NCBI GenBank assembly: GCA_020746835.1
Contig: JAGPNK010000009.1
Location: 1,860,001-1,924,000, forward strand
From: Stachybotrys elegans
Taxonomy: Eukaryota > Ascomycota > Sordariomycetes > Hypocreales > Stachybotryaceae
Reading direction: 5' to 3'
Length of the DNA stretch: 64,000 bases
Shown here in pieces: positions 21,561-35,056 of the stretch. Below the pieces are notes generated by a model, which saw only the letters and a list, made by a program, of their open reading frames with translations, did not search any database and had not been told where the DNA came from. A program made the position numbers and the translations under genes. Position 1 is the first letter of the stretch. The number at the start of each line of letters is the position of its first letter.

Positions 21561-24165
21561 ATGGCTGATGAATTGCACCGAATGGAACATCACGTCCGGG
21601 ACTTGCCAACTCGCTCAGTGACCCTATTCCCTTCCCAGGCTCATGTCACACGTGAACTAAAAGACGTGCGATTACAGGTAAGTTCCTCAAGCTAACCTCA
21701 CATGTCACATTGTCCTGGGCATACTAACGATATCTCAGCCAGGAGTGAATGAAATTGCAATTGTAGGGCTGACTCCTACGATTGATGAACATTCTGTGAA
21801 GGTCCAAGGAATCGGTTCGTCTGCCATAATTACTGATATAGTCGTGGAGCTGCTCCCAAACCGCGAGTTGTTCCAAGATGTTTATCCAGACGCAGAGGAC
21901 GGGCAGGAGGATGAGTTTGCAACGAATGACGACGTAACCAACAAAACAGAAGAACTTGATGAGGCCCAACAACAGGAGAAGATTAGGTTGGAGAGAATAG
22001 TTGAGAGCCAAGCAGACAGATTGATTCTTTTGCAGGATGAACAGCAACGACTCCAGGAGGCCATTTCCAGTGCCACTGCAAGACTTGGCATTCTTGATTC
22101 CTTTAGTCGGGCACAAGTCTCTTTGAAGGAGGACGTATCCATCAGTGATACACTTGAAACCTACCGAAAAGAGCGTCAAAAAATCTTTGAAACCCATGTG
22201 GATGCAACTATTGCTGAACGGGCCATTGCTCGACAGATTGGTGAGTGCCGGCAGGTACAGGATGACCATAAGATGCAGCTCCGCAAGCTTGAGATCTTGG
22301 CCAACCGGTCTAAAGAGAAAGCTTTGAAGGAGAAGAGCAAACGAGAGAAGAAAGAGCGCCTCCGCAGAGCAGAGACTAAAAAGGAAGAAGAGCGCATCCG
22401 AAAGCAGCGTGAACACTTCTGGCCGCGATCCTGCTACACGGTCCGCATTACAGTGGAAGCACCTTCGCTGGAGCTGAGTTCCTCTAGGCGCACATCGATG
22501 TCAACTGCCAGGGATGTGGCGGGGTTCGCATCGGATTCAGAAGAGAAATCTCCATTGAACGCCGATGTTCAGTCCATGTGCAATATCAAGTTGTCCTACA
22601 ACACCACATCGGCCTTCTGGTCACCACGCTACGAGCTCGCCCTGTCAACGACTACAAATACCGCCAACTTGTGCTTCGACGCCTCGCTGACCAACATGAC
22701 AAGCGAGACGTGGTCAAACTGCAAGATTACCCTCAGCAACTCGCAGATGAATTTCTCCTCCAGCGACAGCGAGATCCCAACGCTCAAACCATGGCACATC
22801 AAGCTAGCTGGAAAAACGACCGCACTGCCTTCGGGCTTCGACTCTGACTTTAAGAAAATTCTGTTCAGTCACGAAGAACGAGTGCAAAAGGGTGACTGGA
22901 GCGCCCGGCAGCACTCGTTTCCTCCCAAGCCTCACTCTCAGCTGTTTGGCTTCAACCAGCCTGGTAGCCATACCATCCACGACAAGGAGAGCAACGGAAG
23001 CGGCTACTCCCCAACACCCGCTAATGCAGGTGCTGGCGACGCCAGTCTATTTGGGAACAGACCCGTACAAAATTCTCAAGCAACAGGAGGAGGTCTCTTT
23101 GGACAGAAGAGTACGCAAAATGATAACCAACCAACAGCTGGCGGCCTATTCGGGTCGCGACCTACCCAAGGCCCTTCGGCTTTCGGGGTGACATCAGGCG
23201 GCAGCCTTTTTGGTTCACAGCCGGCGCAAGGTTATTCGGCGTTTGGAAACCCTGCAAGTGGTGGCAGCTTCAGACAAACAGATGTGCGGGAGCCTGAAAT
23301 ACCTCCTTCCTCTGGTCTGGTGGGACGAGGTTCGGCTCAAGCATCGGTATCTGGAGGGCTCTTCGGCGGGCCAGCTCGTGCCTCATCATATCAAGAGAAA
23401 CATGATGATGCATCCGCGCTTGAGCCCACACCCGAGTTATCCTTCCTTGAGTCCTCCTTTGAAGAGACCGGTCTAACAACCACTTACGATTTGGCTGGCT
23501 TCACGACTCTCAGGCCGGCTCGTACTGCTTCGAAGAAGCGCGTTGCTTACATGACTTTCAAGAACATTGAGTGCACCCGCACTGTTGTGGCCAAGTACAA
23601 GCCGGCTGCATATCTTGAAGCCAAGATGACAAACACCAGCAGGCTGGTACTACACAAGGGCCCTGTTGGCTTAGTTCTGGATGGCACCTCCATCGGCCGC
23701 TCGACCCTTCCCCTTTGTAGTGCTGGGGGCACAATATCACTAGGCTTCGGTGTCGACTCGGCCATTAAGGTGTCGTATCCGAAGCCCGATGTCAGACGCA
23801 GTACGAGTGGGCTGTTTAACAAGGAGGACAGCTTTATCCACATGCGAACCATTACGCTACTTGATACCCGCACCGTGGCCGCAGAGCCCATAAGGATAAC
23901 CGTCCTTGACCAGGTCCCCGTCTCAGAGGATGGTAGGTTGCGCGTCTCCGTTATGCAGCCCCGTGGCTTAGCTGGCGGTGCCAATGCTGTGAAAATCGGC
24001 CAGGTAGGCAGTGGCGGAGAGGAGGACTGGGGTCACGCCACGACGAAGCTGAAGAAGGATGGTGAGGTGGTCTGGGATATTACACTAAGTGCAGGGAACA
24101 GTATTAAGCTGAATTTGGAGTATGAGGTCGCTATGCCAACTGGCGAGAGTGCGCTACAATGTTGA
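21561..24165 (+). CDS. DUF4140/DUF4139 (mucoidy inhibitor A-like) coiled-coil protein with FG-repeat insert
   Basis: Two exons, 21561-21677 and 21739-24165; 847 aa. The N-terminal part (SVTLFPSQAHVTRE, then PGVNEIAIVGL) matches the DUF4140 domain of mucoidy-inhibitor A-like proteins. Two long coiled coils follow at about residues 110-165 and 175-265, very rich in Lys, Arg and Glu. The DUF4139 beta domain (WSPRYELALST, LSNSQ) starts near residue 295 and finishes at the C-terminus (ITLSAGNSIKLNLEYEV). A roughly 120-residue insert at about 470-590 splits it and carries GLFG and other FG motifs in Gly/Ser/Gln-rich sequence. The cellular role of this family in fungi is not established. No signal peptide or membrane segment. 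Confidence 0.85.
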
Positions 24166-24548
24166 ATGTGTGACCCCTGGACTACGAAACAGACCTTTTC
24201 GCCTCTGACTATGCGGTTTCTAAGTCCAGTCTGCGTTGGGGTCCTGGGATGACTGAATGGTTCGTGTTTTTAAGATTACTTGGAAGAGAAAGATATTAAA
24301 ATAGTTAACATAGAATAAACCTCTCAATAATACCGTTGAATCTCAAGCTTGTGACACTCTATATGAGATTTCCCATTCGTGTACCCCAATGGAATACAGA
24401 CCAGTGACTTCAAGGACGTCCCCTCTGACCATAAAAACAATATCAGATCAATAGATAACAATTGGTTAGAAAATATACTCAATTGAGAAAAGCTTGTGGC
24501 TGCGGCTGACTATCATGCTCTCATCCAACTATATAATTCCAAAACTAC
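24166..24548. other. Intergenic, convergent 3' ends; left border of the gene cluster
   Basis: AT-rich spacer between the 3' ends of the DUF4139 gene (+) and P450-a (-). An AATAAA at 24314-24319 could serve polyadenylation of the former. Nothing else seen. Confidence 0.5.
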
Positions 24549-26315
24549 TTAGTAAAAATCCCGCTTGCGCATTAAAACAGTTTTAGTGCGGTCTGGGACA
24601 ATATTGCCACCCCTTACAATGTTCCCATACCTTCCTATGGTATCGTCTGGCAATGCTAAGTCATAGCCAAGTAAGATGTGTGCGCATACCAGCTTTATCT
24701 CATTCGCAGCAAAGAAGCGCCCCGGGCATGCATGTTTCCCGAAGCCGAATCCCATATTCTCCTTTGTGACGGAGATGAACTGATATAACTCTCTACTGTT
24801 GTACCCAATTGGATCATTGACCTGATTCTCTCGCAGTCTTTTGAAGCGATGAGGTTCAAATACACCAGGAGATGGATAGAATTCTTCACTGTGAAGTATG
24901 GGAAGCGAAGGTACCGCTAGTGAAGCGCCAGCGGGGATCTCGGTCCCGTCCGAGAAGCGGAATGACTTGAGCACCACGCGTTGCATGCGTATGATGTTGC
25001 TTGGATTCATGCGTTGTGATTCACGCATGACCGAGTCGAGAAGTTTCATCTGATAAAGGGCATTGGTCGTTAGACCACCTTCGTGGGTATCCATAACGGA
25101 AAGTATCTCTTTCCGGAGCTCAGGTATAACTTCAGGACAATACCCAATGAGATCAAAAATGCTGTTTGTGGACTTAGACTTTTGCACTGCAATTAGGCAC
25201 GGGTGGCTACTCACATATGTGTAGCTGCCATAGTCGTAGTGTGGATGGCGGCCATGCCCAGGACAAGTAGGGTCTCGGCCAGTTCCTCATCTGTGGCTAG
25301 TTCGAACTGCTTTGACCTGTTCAGAAGCCAAGTAAGCATGTCGTCGGGTTCCTCACCGCCACGTTCCTGTATTTTCCTTCTCTCGCGGATGACGGGGACA
25401 AGAAAGTCGCGGACTCTCCGCCTATGTTCGTCGACTGTTTTCAACTGTGGAACCCAGAACTTCGCCAAGCTTCTCAAGTATGTCGGCCAACGCTTCAGAG
25501 CCGAAATAGCGATAAAAAGGTCAGTCGTGAAGTGGATGCTTGAATGAAGATAGTCCTCGCGCTTCGATAATTCGGGGCCAAGAAAAATGTTTCCCGAAAC
25601 GACTGCGACAATTCGTAACAGGCTCTGGTAAATATTTACTTGCTTCCAATCATCGCACGGGCCGATGTTGTCATCAATAGCATCTTTGACAGCAACAGAG
25701 AGTCGTTGAGTCAAGCGAGGCAAGTTTTGCGTCAGGTCGCCCTTGACCACGTGGACCATAAGTGGATTGTCTGGTGAGATGCCGACGTGCTTCCCTTCGA
25801 AAGTCTAGGTATTCCAGGTCAGCATCTCCAGGCAGTTGGTCTTGCTGGGTTGCCCTTACCTGTTCATTGGCAGCATTCACGCTCACAATTTCCTCTGGCA
25901 TTCGACGGAGCTCCTCGGCATATCGTAGAGGCAGCACGAGTATTTCACCTTTTTCGTGTTAGCATAGATGCGACAATGTAAAGGCAAATTGTGTTCTTGC
26001 CATCTGCTGTGGTGACACGCCATGGAGAATCCTTGAACTATGAGTAGAATTAGCGGCACGAAATCATATCCTTTAGAAGTTTGCTTCTACCTTGTTGAGG
26101 CCCTCACGGAATAGTTGAAGCGCGTTGTCTACGTAGTATTTTCGTCGTTCATTGGTGCTTCCCACCCCTTCCCCAACAAGTGGAAAGGGTGATTTGGCTG
26201 TCGGCAGCAGGTGCCGAAAAAGCAGATATCCCGTTGCTAGGAGAGTTGCTCCAATCCATCCTGTTGTCACCCCGACATCTCTGGGGAAAAGTCGTTCCAA
26301 TGCGCGTGTCGCCAT
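24549..26315 (-). CDS. Cytochrome P450 (P450-a), ent-kaurene oxidase/CYP68-like
   Basis: Five exons on the minus strand: 26315-26091, 26037-26001, 25948-25860, 25804-25215, 25161-24549; 517 aa. One N-terminal membrane anchor (GWIGATLLATGYLLF). P450 marks: the I-helix region MAAIHTTTMAATH, ExxR as ESQR, PERF-like FEPHRFKR, and the heme loop FGFGKHACPGRFFA. This loop is typical of fungal P450s acting on terpenoids (kaurene oxidase-like and indole-diterpene enzymes). Intron 2 (25949-26000) uses a GC donor (GATG|GCAAGA); it restores TTADGEILVLPLRYAEEL. It shares a divergent promoter with the terpene cyclase, so it likely oxidises the prenyl chain or the cyclised terpenoid. The exact reaction is unknown. 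Confidence 0.92.
25949..26000 (-). other. GC-AG intron in P450-a
   Basis: Donor GATG|GCAAGA at 26000, branch GCTAAC, acceptor AAAAAG at 25949. Length 52 nt, not a multiple of three. It gives a full-length P450 and an in-family N-terminal sheet; no GT donor in the region restores the frame. Confidence 0.85.
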
Positions 26316-26809
26316 ATCTGCAATGATACAGTGAACTGTGCACTTTCATGAATTCAGTTGATGGTAGCAGGTTGAGACATAACTCCCACGGCCTAGTGTG
26401 GCGTCCCGATGGAGAAGCGTCTTTCACGTAACCAATGAAATCATTCTCGAGCAAAATGCACTAAAGCCAATCTGTCAGACGTACGTTCGTGCAAGGGGCG
26501 GAGGTGTCGAGTAAGACTGGTATCCCGAGTAAATGCGACAGGATGCACAGAACACCGAGTAATAGCTAGATTCTGAGAAACGGGAGATTAGTTCCCGGAA
26601 CCACGCAGCAATACCGCGGATAGTCGGGTCGGCGAAATACGAGTCCTTTTGACTGTGATTCTCACCTTGCAAGTCAGATTTCTCTTGTCTATCTACTGTA
26701 GCATTTTTCTTCGGTGAGAGAAAAATTGAAAGCCCACGCAGTGGTGACCACCTGGAACAGAAATTCGCCGTGGCAAGATATCCTTGCAACGCAATCTTAG
26801 CTTCGCACA
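26316..26809. promoter_or_regulatory. Divergent promoter, P450-a / terpene cyclase
   Basis: 494 nt between two divergent start codons. Two CCGAGTAA octamers (26525-26532 and 26555-26562, 30 nt apart) are present, the reverse of TTACTCGG, a word that recurs in other cluster promoters. Nothing else recognised. Confidence 0.55.
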
Positions 26810-27646
26810 ATGCAGCTTCATCTACCACTCAGCCCTGTTGATACCAAGAACCAGCCCCCGCTGTACTATCTTCAGGTTCAAGACGGTCTTATCCTACTCC
26901 AATCGGTACTTTGGACGATCGCCTATATTCTCTATGTTCGACAAGGCTTTATCGACTCTTCATATGGCATGCCCATCGTCTGTTTGTAAGTCATGACGCG
27001 CTACGTGATGTCTTGATCTGGCCAGAATGGTTTTAACATATACACCAGATGTGCCAACATAGCATGGGAGTTTCTTTTCGGGCTTGTTGTGCCAGTGTCA
27101 GCCGCTCAAACTGTTGCTTTCGTACCATGGCTTATAATCGACATTGGCATCGTATACACCACATGGAAGTACGGCAAGCACCAGTGGAAGAGTTCACCCA
27201 AAATTGCCAACAACCTGGGAATCATCCTAACTTTTGGCATCTGGTTCATGATTGTTTGCTTTTGGTGTCTTATCAAAACGATAGGACTTAATGCGTCATC
27301 GTTCTACCTGGGGTATGGATTGCAACTCCTCATTGGCACCAGTTCGGTGGCTCAACTACTATCACGAAACAACACCTCCGGCCATTCCTGGGGCATATGG
27401 TGAGACAAAGGCCTCCACAAGATGAATTAATGCTAATGCGTTACCAGGTTTACGCGAGCAACAGGCACATTTTTCACCATAGTCCTTTTTGGCTGGCGGT
27501 ATGCTCACTACCCAGACAGCTACCCGCGGGTAGCAGAGCCCATGACGCTGTTCCTCTTTGGAACATCTGAACTATTTGATGTTATATATCCCTTCGTCTA
27601 CTACTGCGTAGATGGTACAAAGAAGGACAAAACAAAACGGGGCTAG
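26810..27646 (+). CDS. Integral-membrane terpene cyclase, Pyr4/PaxB/Trt1 family
   Basis: Three exons: 26810-26985, 27049-27399, 27448-27646; 241 aa, matching the very short length typical of this family. About seven hydrophobic segments fill the protein. The two acidic sites known to be essential in Pyr4-type cyclases are represented by Glu66 in CANIAWEFLFG and Asp220 in SELFDVIYP. The family protonates a terminal epoxide (or double bond) of a prenyl chain attached to an aromatic or pyrone core and closes decalin-type rings, in the ER membrane. The divergent partner is P450-a. Normally such genes sit beside a UbiA prenyltransferase and an FAD epoxidase; neither is seen here. Confidence 0.93.
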
Positions 27647-28053
27647 AATGTACGATAGAGGTTTATAATGGATTGATGGTTCGATGGGGTATCGTGTAAT
27701 TGAGAGAGCAAATACAATGGAGTACATTACACAGAGAATATATTCGCATTAAGACTGGCATTCCAGATACCGTACTGGAATATAGACAATGCTAACTGGA
27801 CCAGTAAAGACCGAGACTGACGACACGTGAAATATTAAATAAATAGGAATAATCGGCTGATAGGTTAGTTTGGAAAAGTGTGGCAGTGATACTTAAATAA
27901 ACCATGGGATAGGATCTAATTTGAAATAAACAACTATGAAATCTATACAGAGAAACAACTAAAGCTCTAACAGCACGAAAGAGCTATATTGCTACAACAC
28001 CTGGTATTTGATTTCTTTATTCAATCTCCACATGTCTTCCAGAAACCGAACCG
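27647..28053. other. Intergenic, AT-rich convergent 3' ends
   Basis: AT-rich spacer between the terpene cyclase (+) and the GMC oxidoreductase (-) ends. No gene, repeat or RNA seen. Confidence 0.55.
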
Positions 28054-31065
<3,012 letters not shown>

Positions 31066-32541
31066 CTACTCCCAGGTAATCTCAATACGGTGTCCTATTA
31101 TGTCCCCATTAAACCAGTGTCGTAACCTGATTCTATCTTGGCAGGTACGGGCATTGTCAAGTATCCCTTTTCCCACGAGAGCTATCACAGCCTCTTGTAT
31201 TTCAACCATGGCCAAAGTTTTGCCGAGACAAGCTCTCGAACCAAGACCAAATGGCATGAGACTTTGTTGCATTCCGGGTCGACGTAAGGCACAGTCCGTG
31301 CCGTCTTCCATCCATCTCTCCGGCCTAAAGGAGAAAGGATGAGGGAAAACATCTGGGTTGTGATGTAGGTTATAGGCAGCGCATCCAACAATAGTGCCAG
31401 GCGGAAGAATGATATCATCCCCAACCCGCAGTTGTGAATTTTCAGGAATTATGCGCGTCAGTCTTGTTGGGTTTGCCATCCCCAGTCTTAGTCCTTCTTT
31501 GACTACCGCACGCAAAAATGGCATGTCGGCGTCAGCTCTTGTAGAGTCACGGATCTCACATTGCAGGCGAGCCCGCGCGGCCCCGTTTTGGATGAGATGG
31601 AACAGGGTTGTAACCAGCATCACTGCGGTAGAGTCTGCTCCTGCAAATATGATAGCTTGACTCTGTGCTGCAGCTTCTGATGGAGAGACGCCAGCACGAA
31701 GGAGAGCCTCGTGGTAATAGTGGGGCGAGGTAGCCTTAGCCTTCGACTCCTGAGCCATAATCTGCTCGGCGTAGTCGTTGATCTTGGCTATAGAATGTGA
31801 TAGTTCATCACTCGACTTGAGCCAGTGATAGATGGGAAAGACGATTCGAAAAACTTGGTTAGGCAGTAACGAAAAACGTGCCCAAGATACCACAGCGTGC
31901 ACCCAGTGGTTGGCACTAAGCTTGGCCTCTTCTGACTGCCTCTGATCCAGGGGCAAATGCAGATGCTCGCTGAGCCCTCCGTATCTTTGTCCCAGCAGGT
32001 ATCCCGTTATGACATCGATCGAAAGCCGGGCGCAGAGGTCCAGAAGATCTGTCTTGACTCTTGACTTGCGGAGCTTAGCAAGCTGGTCGGCAAACTCGGC
32101 CACACAGCTGCCAATAGCACCGTCAGGTCCAAGCTCGGATCGTATCTGAGTGGGGGCGAACAGAGGTGCGACGGCTTTGGCGCGCAAATCTCGATATGTC
32201 TTATCTCTGGCAGAGAAAATGGACTGTATCGGACCCATATCGAGATTCTTGTAACGGTCATCTTTGGGGTAGCCACCGCCTGCTACGTAGATGTCTCGAC
32301 AGGACTGGTAATCGGACAAGGAAACCGAGTTGGGAGCTACCCGAATGACATTTGAGCCGGTCGACTGGTGAAGATACCGTAACAGCTTTGCCTCTATACC
32401 GAAATAGCATACAATATGTAACGGTAAGGAGCTGACTTTAGCGAGCAGGGGACCCGGTATGTGGCTGAGAGGATGGAAGTATACTCGATACAGAGCCAAG
32501 GCTAAAAGCGCCGTAAAAAAAGAAACGATGAAAAATGCCAT
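31066..32541 (-). CDS. Cytochrome P450 (P450-b), intronless
   Basis: Single-exon 491-aa P450 from ATG 32541. N-terminal anchor (FFIVSFFTALLALALYRVYF) and hinge HPLSHIPGP are followed by the I-helix FAGADSTAV (AGxD/E-T motif), ExxR as KEGLR, FRPERW, and the heme loop FGLGSRACLGKTLA. All essential features are present. No introns, unlike the other two P450s of the cluster. It shares a 416-nt divergent promoter with the O-methyltransferase. It is probably an ER monooxygenase hydroxylating or epoxidising the aromatic core or the prenyl side chain; no substrate can be assigned. Confidence 0.92.
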   Translation of the reverse strand: MAFFIVSFFTALLALALYRVYFHPLSHIPGPLLAKVSSLPLHIVCYFGIEAKLLRYLHQSTGSNVIRVAPNSVSLSDYQSCRDIYVAGGGYPKDDRYKNLDMGPIQSIFSARDKTYRDLRAKAVAPLFAPTQIRSELGPDGAIGSCVAEFADQLAKLRKSRVKTDLLDLCARLSIDVITGYLLGQRYGGLSEHLHLPLDQRQSEEAKLSANHWVHAVVSWARFSLLPNQVFRIVFPIYHWLKSSDELSHSIAKINDYAEQIMAQESKAKATSPHYYHEALLRAGVSPSEAAAQSQAIIFAGADSTAVMLVTTLFHLIQNGAARARLQCEIRDSTRADADMPFLRAVVKEGLRLGMANPTRLTRIIPENSQLRVGDDIILPPGTIVGCAAYNLHHNPDVFPHPFSFRPERWMEDGTDCALRRPGMQQSLMPFGLGSRACLGKTLAMVEIQEAVIALVGKGILDNARTCQDRIRLRHWFNGDIIGHRIEITWE

Positions 32542-32957
32542 GGCTGAGGTAAGATGAATCAGGGGCTATGAAATCTCATGGAGGAAGTGGCTCAACATAC
32601 TGCGCTGATGGGGGTTGGTGTATACAAGGTTGGCCAAGATGGCCAAGATGTCGAGGATTACCAATGTGGTGTGAAGGAAAGTCATCACATCAACAGCCCA
32701 TTCAAAGATCCCTGGATCCGGAACCATCTGGTGGCGTGCCCTGGGTAAGCCTCGTTCCTGTTGCGACGGAGTGGGCGATTATACTCGGTAACCGGCCAGA
32801 ATACTCGGGGTTGTGGCTGGGTATTGGTAGCTGACATGGAGGCGACTACTCTGTATTCTGTCAGCTGCCCAGAGATGACCCACGCCGATATACAATAAGC
32901 CAAAGTCCGTATGGGTGGTGAGATGTCTAACATTGGGTTCTCGGTAATTTCGGCAAA
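32542..32957. promoter_or_regulatory. Divergent promoter, P450-b / O-methyltransferase
   Basis: 416 nt between divergent ATGs. ATACTCGG occurs twice in direct orientation at 32781-32788 and 32801-32808 (20 nt apart, two helical turns), separated by GTAACCGG. A purine/pyrimidine-rich duplication of the form AAGATGGCCAAGATG is at about 32636-32650. Confidence 0.6.
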
Positions 32958-34350
32958 ATGGCTTCCACAACGCATGGAACGAATGGTCACAGCACCAATG
33001 ACATTGTACAGAGGCTAAACGAAATTACCCCTGATTCTTTCGCAAATGACGGAGAAAGGATCCAAACCCTTACGGCAGTTTATGCCCTTGTCGCTCGCCT
33101 TGAGACGCCTTGGGACTTTGTGCTCAGATTGTGCATGGGACAGGTATGCCTTATGTAGCTTTACATCCAAATCAAGTAGCTGACGTGTGCCGCAGCCCGC
33201 ACTCGGAGCCTCCCTGAAGGTTGCCAAAGATCTTGGAATATTCGACAAATGGCATGACCTTGGGGATGTAGAGATGACATCTGAGCAGCTGGCCGAGATT
33301 GCATCTTGCGAATCTAAGCTGTTATGTGAGTCACCCGGATGTGCATGAAGGCAGAGAAGGGAGTCTGATATCCGTCTGAAAGATCGTCTTCTTCGGCATC
33401 TTGCAACAAATCACGTGCTGCAAGAGACTTCCAAGGGGGTTTTTAAGCCCACGTCTCTTTCTATCTCCTTCACCAAGCCCGTTTTCGGCGAGTGGATTAA
33501 CCATTTGTATGTCCCCCACGGACCTTCTGCCATACTCACTAACGTCGCTCCAGGTACGATGCCACTCTCCCCTGCTACTTCCGTTTGCCGGAATACCTTG
33601 CCAAGGTTGGGTACAAGACTCCTCTTGACCCCAAGGATGGAGTGTTCCAATACGTCAAGGGATGGAAGGGCGACATGTTTAATTACTATGACGCCCACCC
33701 AGTGGAAGGTAACTCGTTTAATCAAGTCATGGGCGGTGTAATGGCCAACCAAGCTGGATGGCTCGATATTTTCCCCCATAACACCCTTCTCAACGACGAC
33801 GTCAACCTTCCGCTGCTCGTGGATGTCGGTGGTAGTATCGGTCATGATATTGAGAAGTTCCGCAAGGCACACCCTGAAACGGTTTCGCGTCTGTACCTGG
33901 TGGATAGACCCGATGTCGTCAAGGAGTCTGCGTCGCCAGTCAACAAAGTTGGCCACGATTTCTTCACGCCACAGCCAATCAAAGGTATGATACACAACCA
34001 GATCTTTATCTCTTTACTGACGCGGTTTTTGTGCAGGAGCCCGAGCGTATTACATGCATGGTGTTCTCCACGACTGGTCCGACGAGCCTGCTCGGAAGAT
34101 ACTCGAGATGCAGAAAGATGCTATGACACCTGGCTACAGTAAACTCCTGATCCATGACCATATTGCACCGGATGGACTGGCTCATCCGCATACAACCGCG
34201 TATGACCTTACTATGATGGTCATGGTTGCGGGTGGGGAGAGAGACGAATCCCAATGGCGGGAGCTGTTGAAGTCCGCCGGCTACAAGATCGACAAGATCT
34301 GGTCATCGCCACTTGCCGTGCAAAAGGTTATTGAAGCTCAATTGGAGTAG
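32958..34350 (+). CDS. SAM-dependent O-methyltransferase, COMT-like
   Basis: Five exons: 32958-33143, 33196-33325, 33383-33506, 33554-33984, 34037-34350; 394 aa. N-terminal dimerisation helices (PALGASLKVAKDLGIFDKW, LAEIASC, LLRHLATNHVLQE) are of the plant-COMT type. SAM-binding motif I is LLVDVGGSIGHD; the catalytic base is His in VLHDWSDE, followed by KLLIHDHIAP and TAYDLTMMVMVAGGERDE. The enzyme methylates a phenol or carboxylate oxygen of a small aromatic molecule. Its neighbours (P450-b divergent, DMATS convergent) put it in the tailoring of the PKS-derived aromatic core. This is a different family from the small carboxyl methyltransferases in austinol-type clusters. Confidence 0.93.
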
Positions 34351-35056
34351 ATAAAATCTTGAAGGAATGCGGTAGCAGATGAATAGTGGCACTCGCCGAT
34401 GGCGCTGAAATTGGCACTCCAGTGGGATGAATCATTATACCTACTTCAACATAGAGAATAAATGGACGATGAAAGAGAATTGAAGTTATGAATGCGCCAT
34501 TTCTTCCTCTCCGTCAATCAGTTGGGATATGGTGCAAGAGCATGAAACGTCATCGGCCAAGAGGCAAAAGGCGAGAAGGCTGCGTCTCTCATCGAGTGAC
34601 CGGATGGCAGAAGATGGTTAGTCTTTACATTTAAATGGGATCGATCGCGAAATGTTCGTGGAGAAATCCATGTGATCTCCAAAACAGTATCAAAGACATA
34701 TATAAGGTGGGATAACGCAGCCACAAGTGTGAAGCTTTTCTCAATCTTATTTCTTTTTACCAAGTGTTATCTGTTGATTCAATACTGTCTTTATTGTCAG
34801 AGGGAGTCTCCTCGAAATCGCTGGCCTATATCCCATTGGGGCACACAAACTTGAAATCACACATAAGGCGGGATAACAAGGAGTGACTTGACATTAAAAC
34901 ACATCATCAACCATGTGTAGGACAATCGAGTATTCTCTCCCATCGGACACCGGACTTGGCATTTTCGCAGAACCAGATTTCCAGATTATTCGCAACTAAG
35001 AATACAAAGACTCATGTGATTCATTCTCCGTGCCTTTTGCTTGAGAACTAGGTGCT
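34351..35056. other. Intergenic, convergent 3' ends
   Basis: AT-rich spacer between O-methyltransferase (+) and DMATS (-). AATAAA at 34457-34462, about 110 nt past the methyltransferase stop, may direct polyadenylation. No gene seen. Confidence 0.55.
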
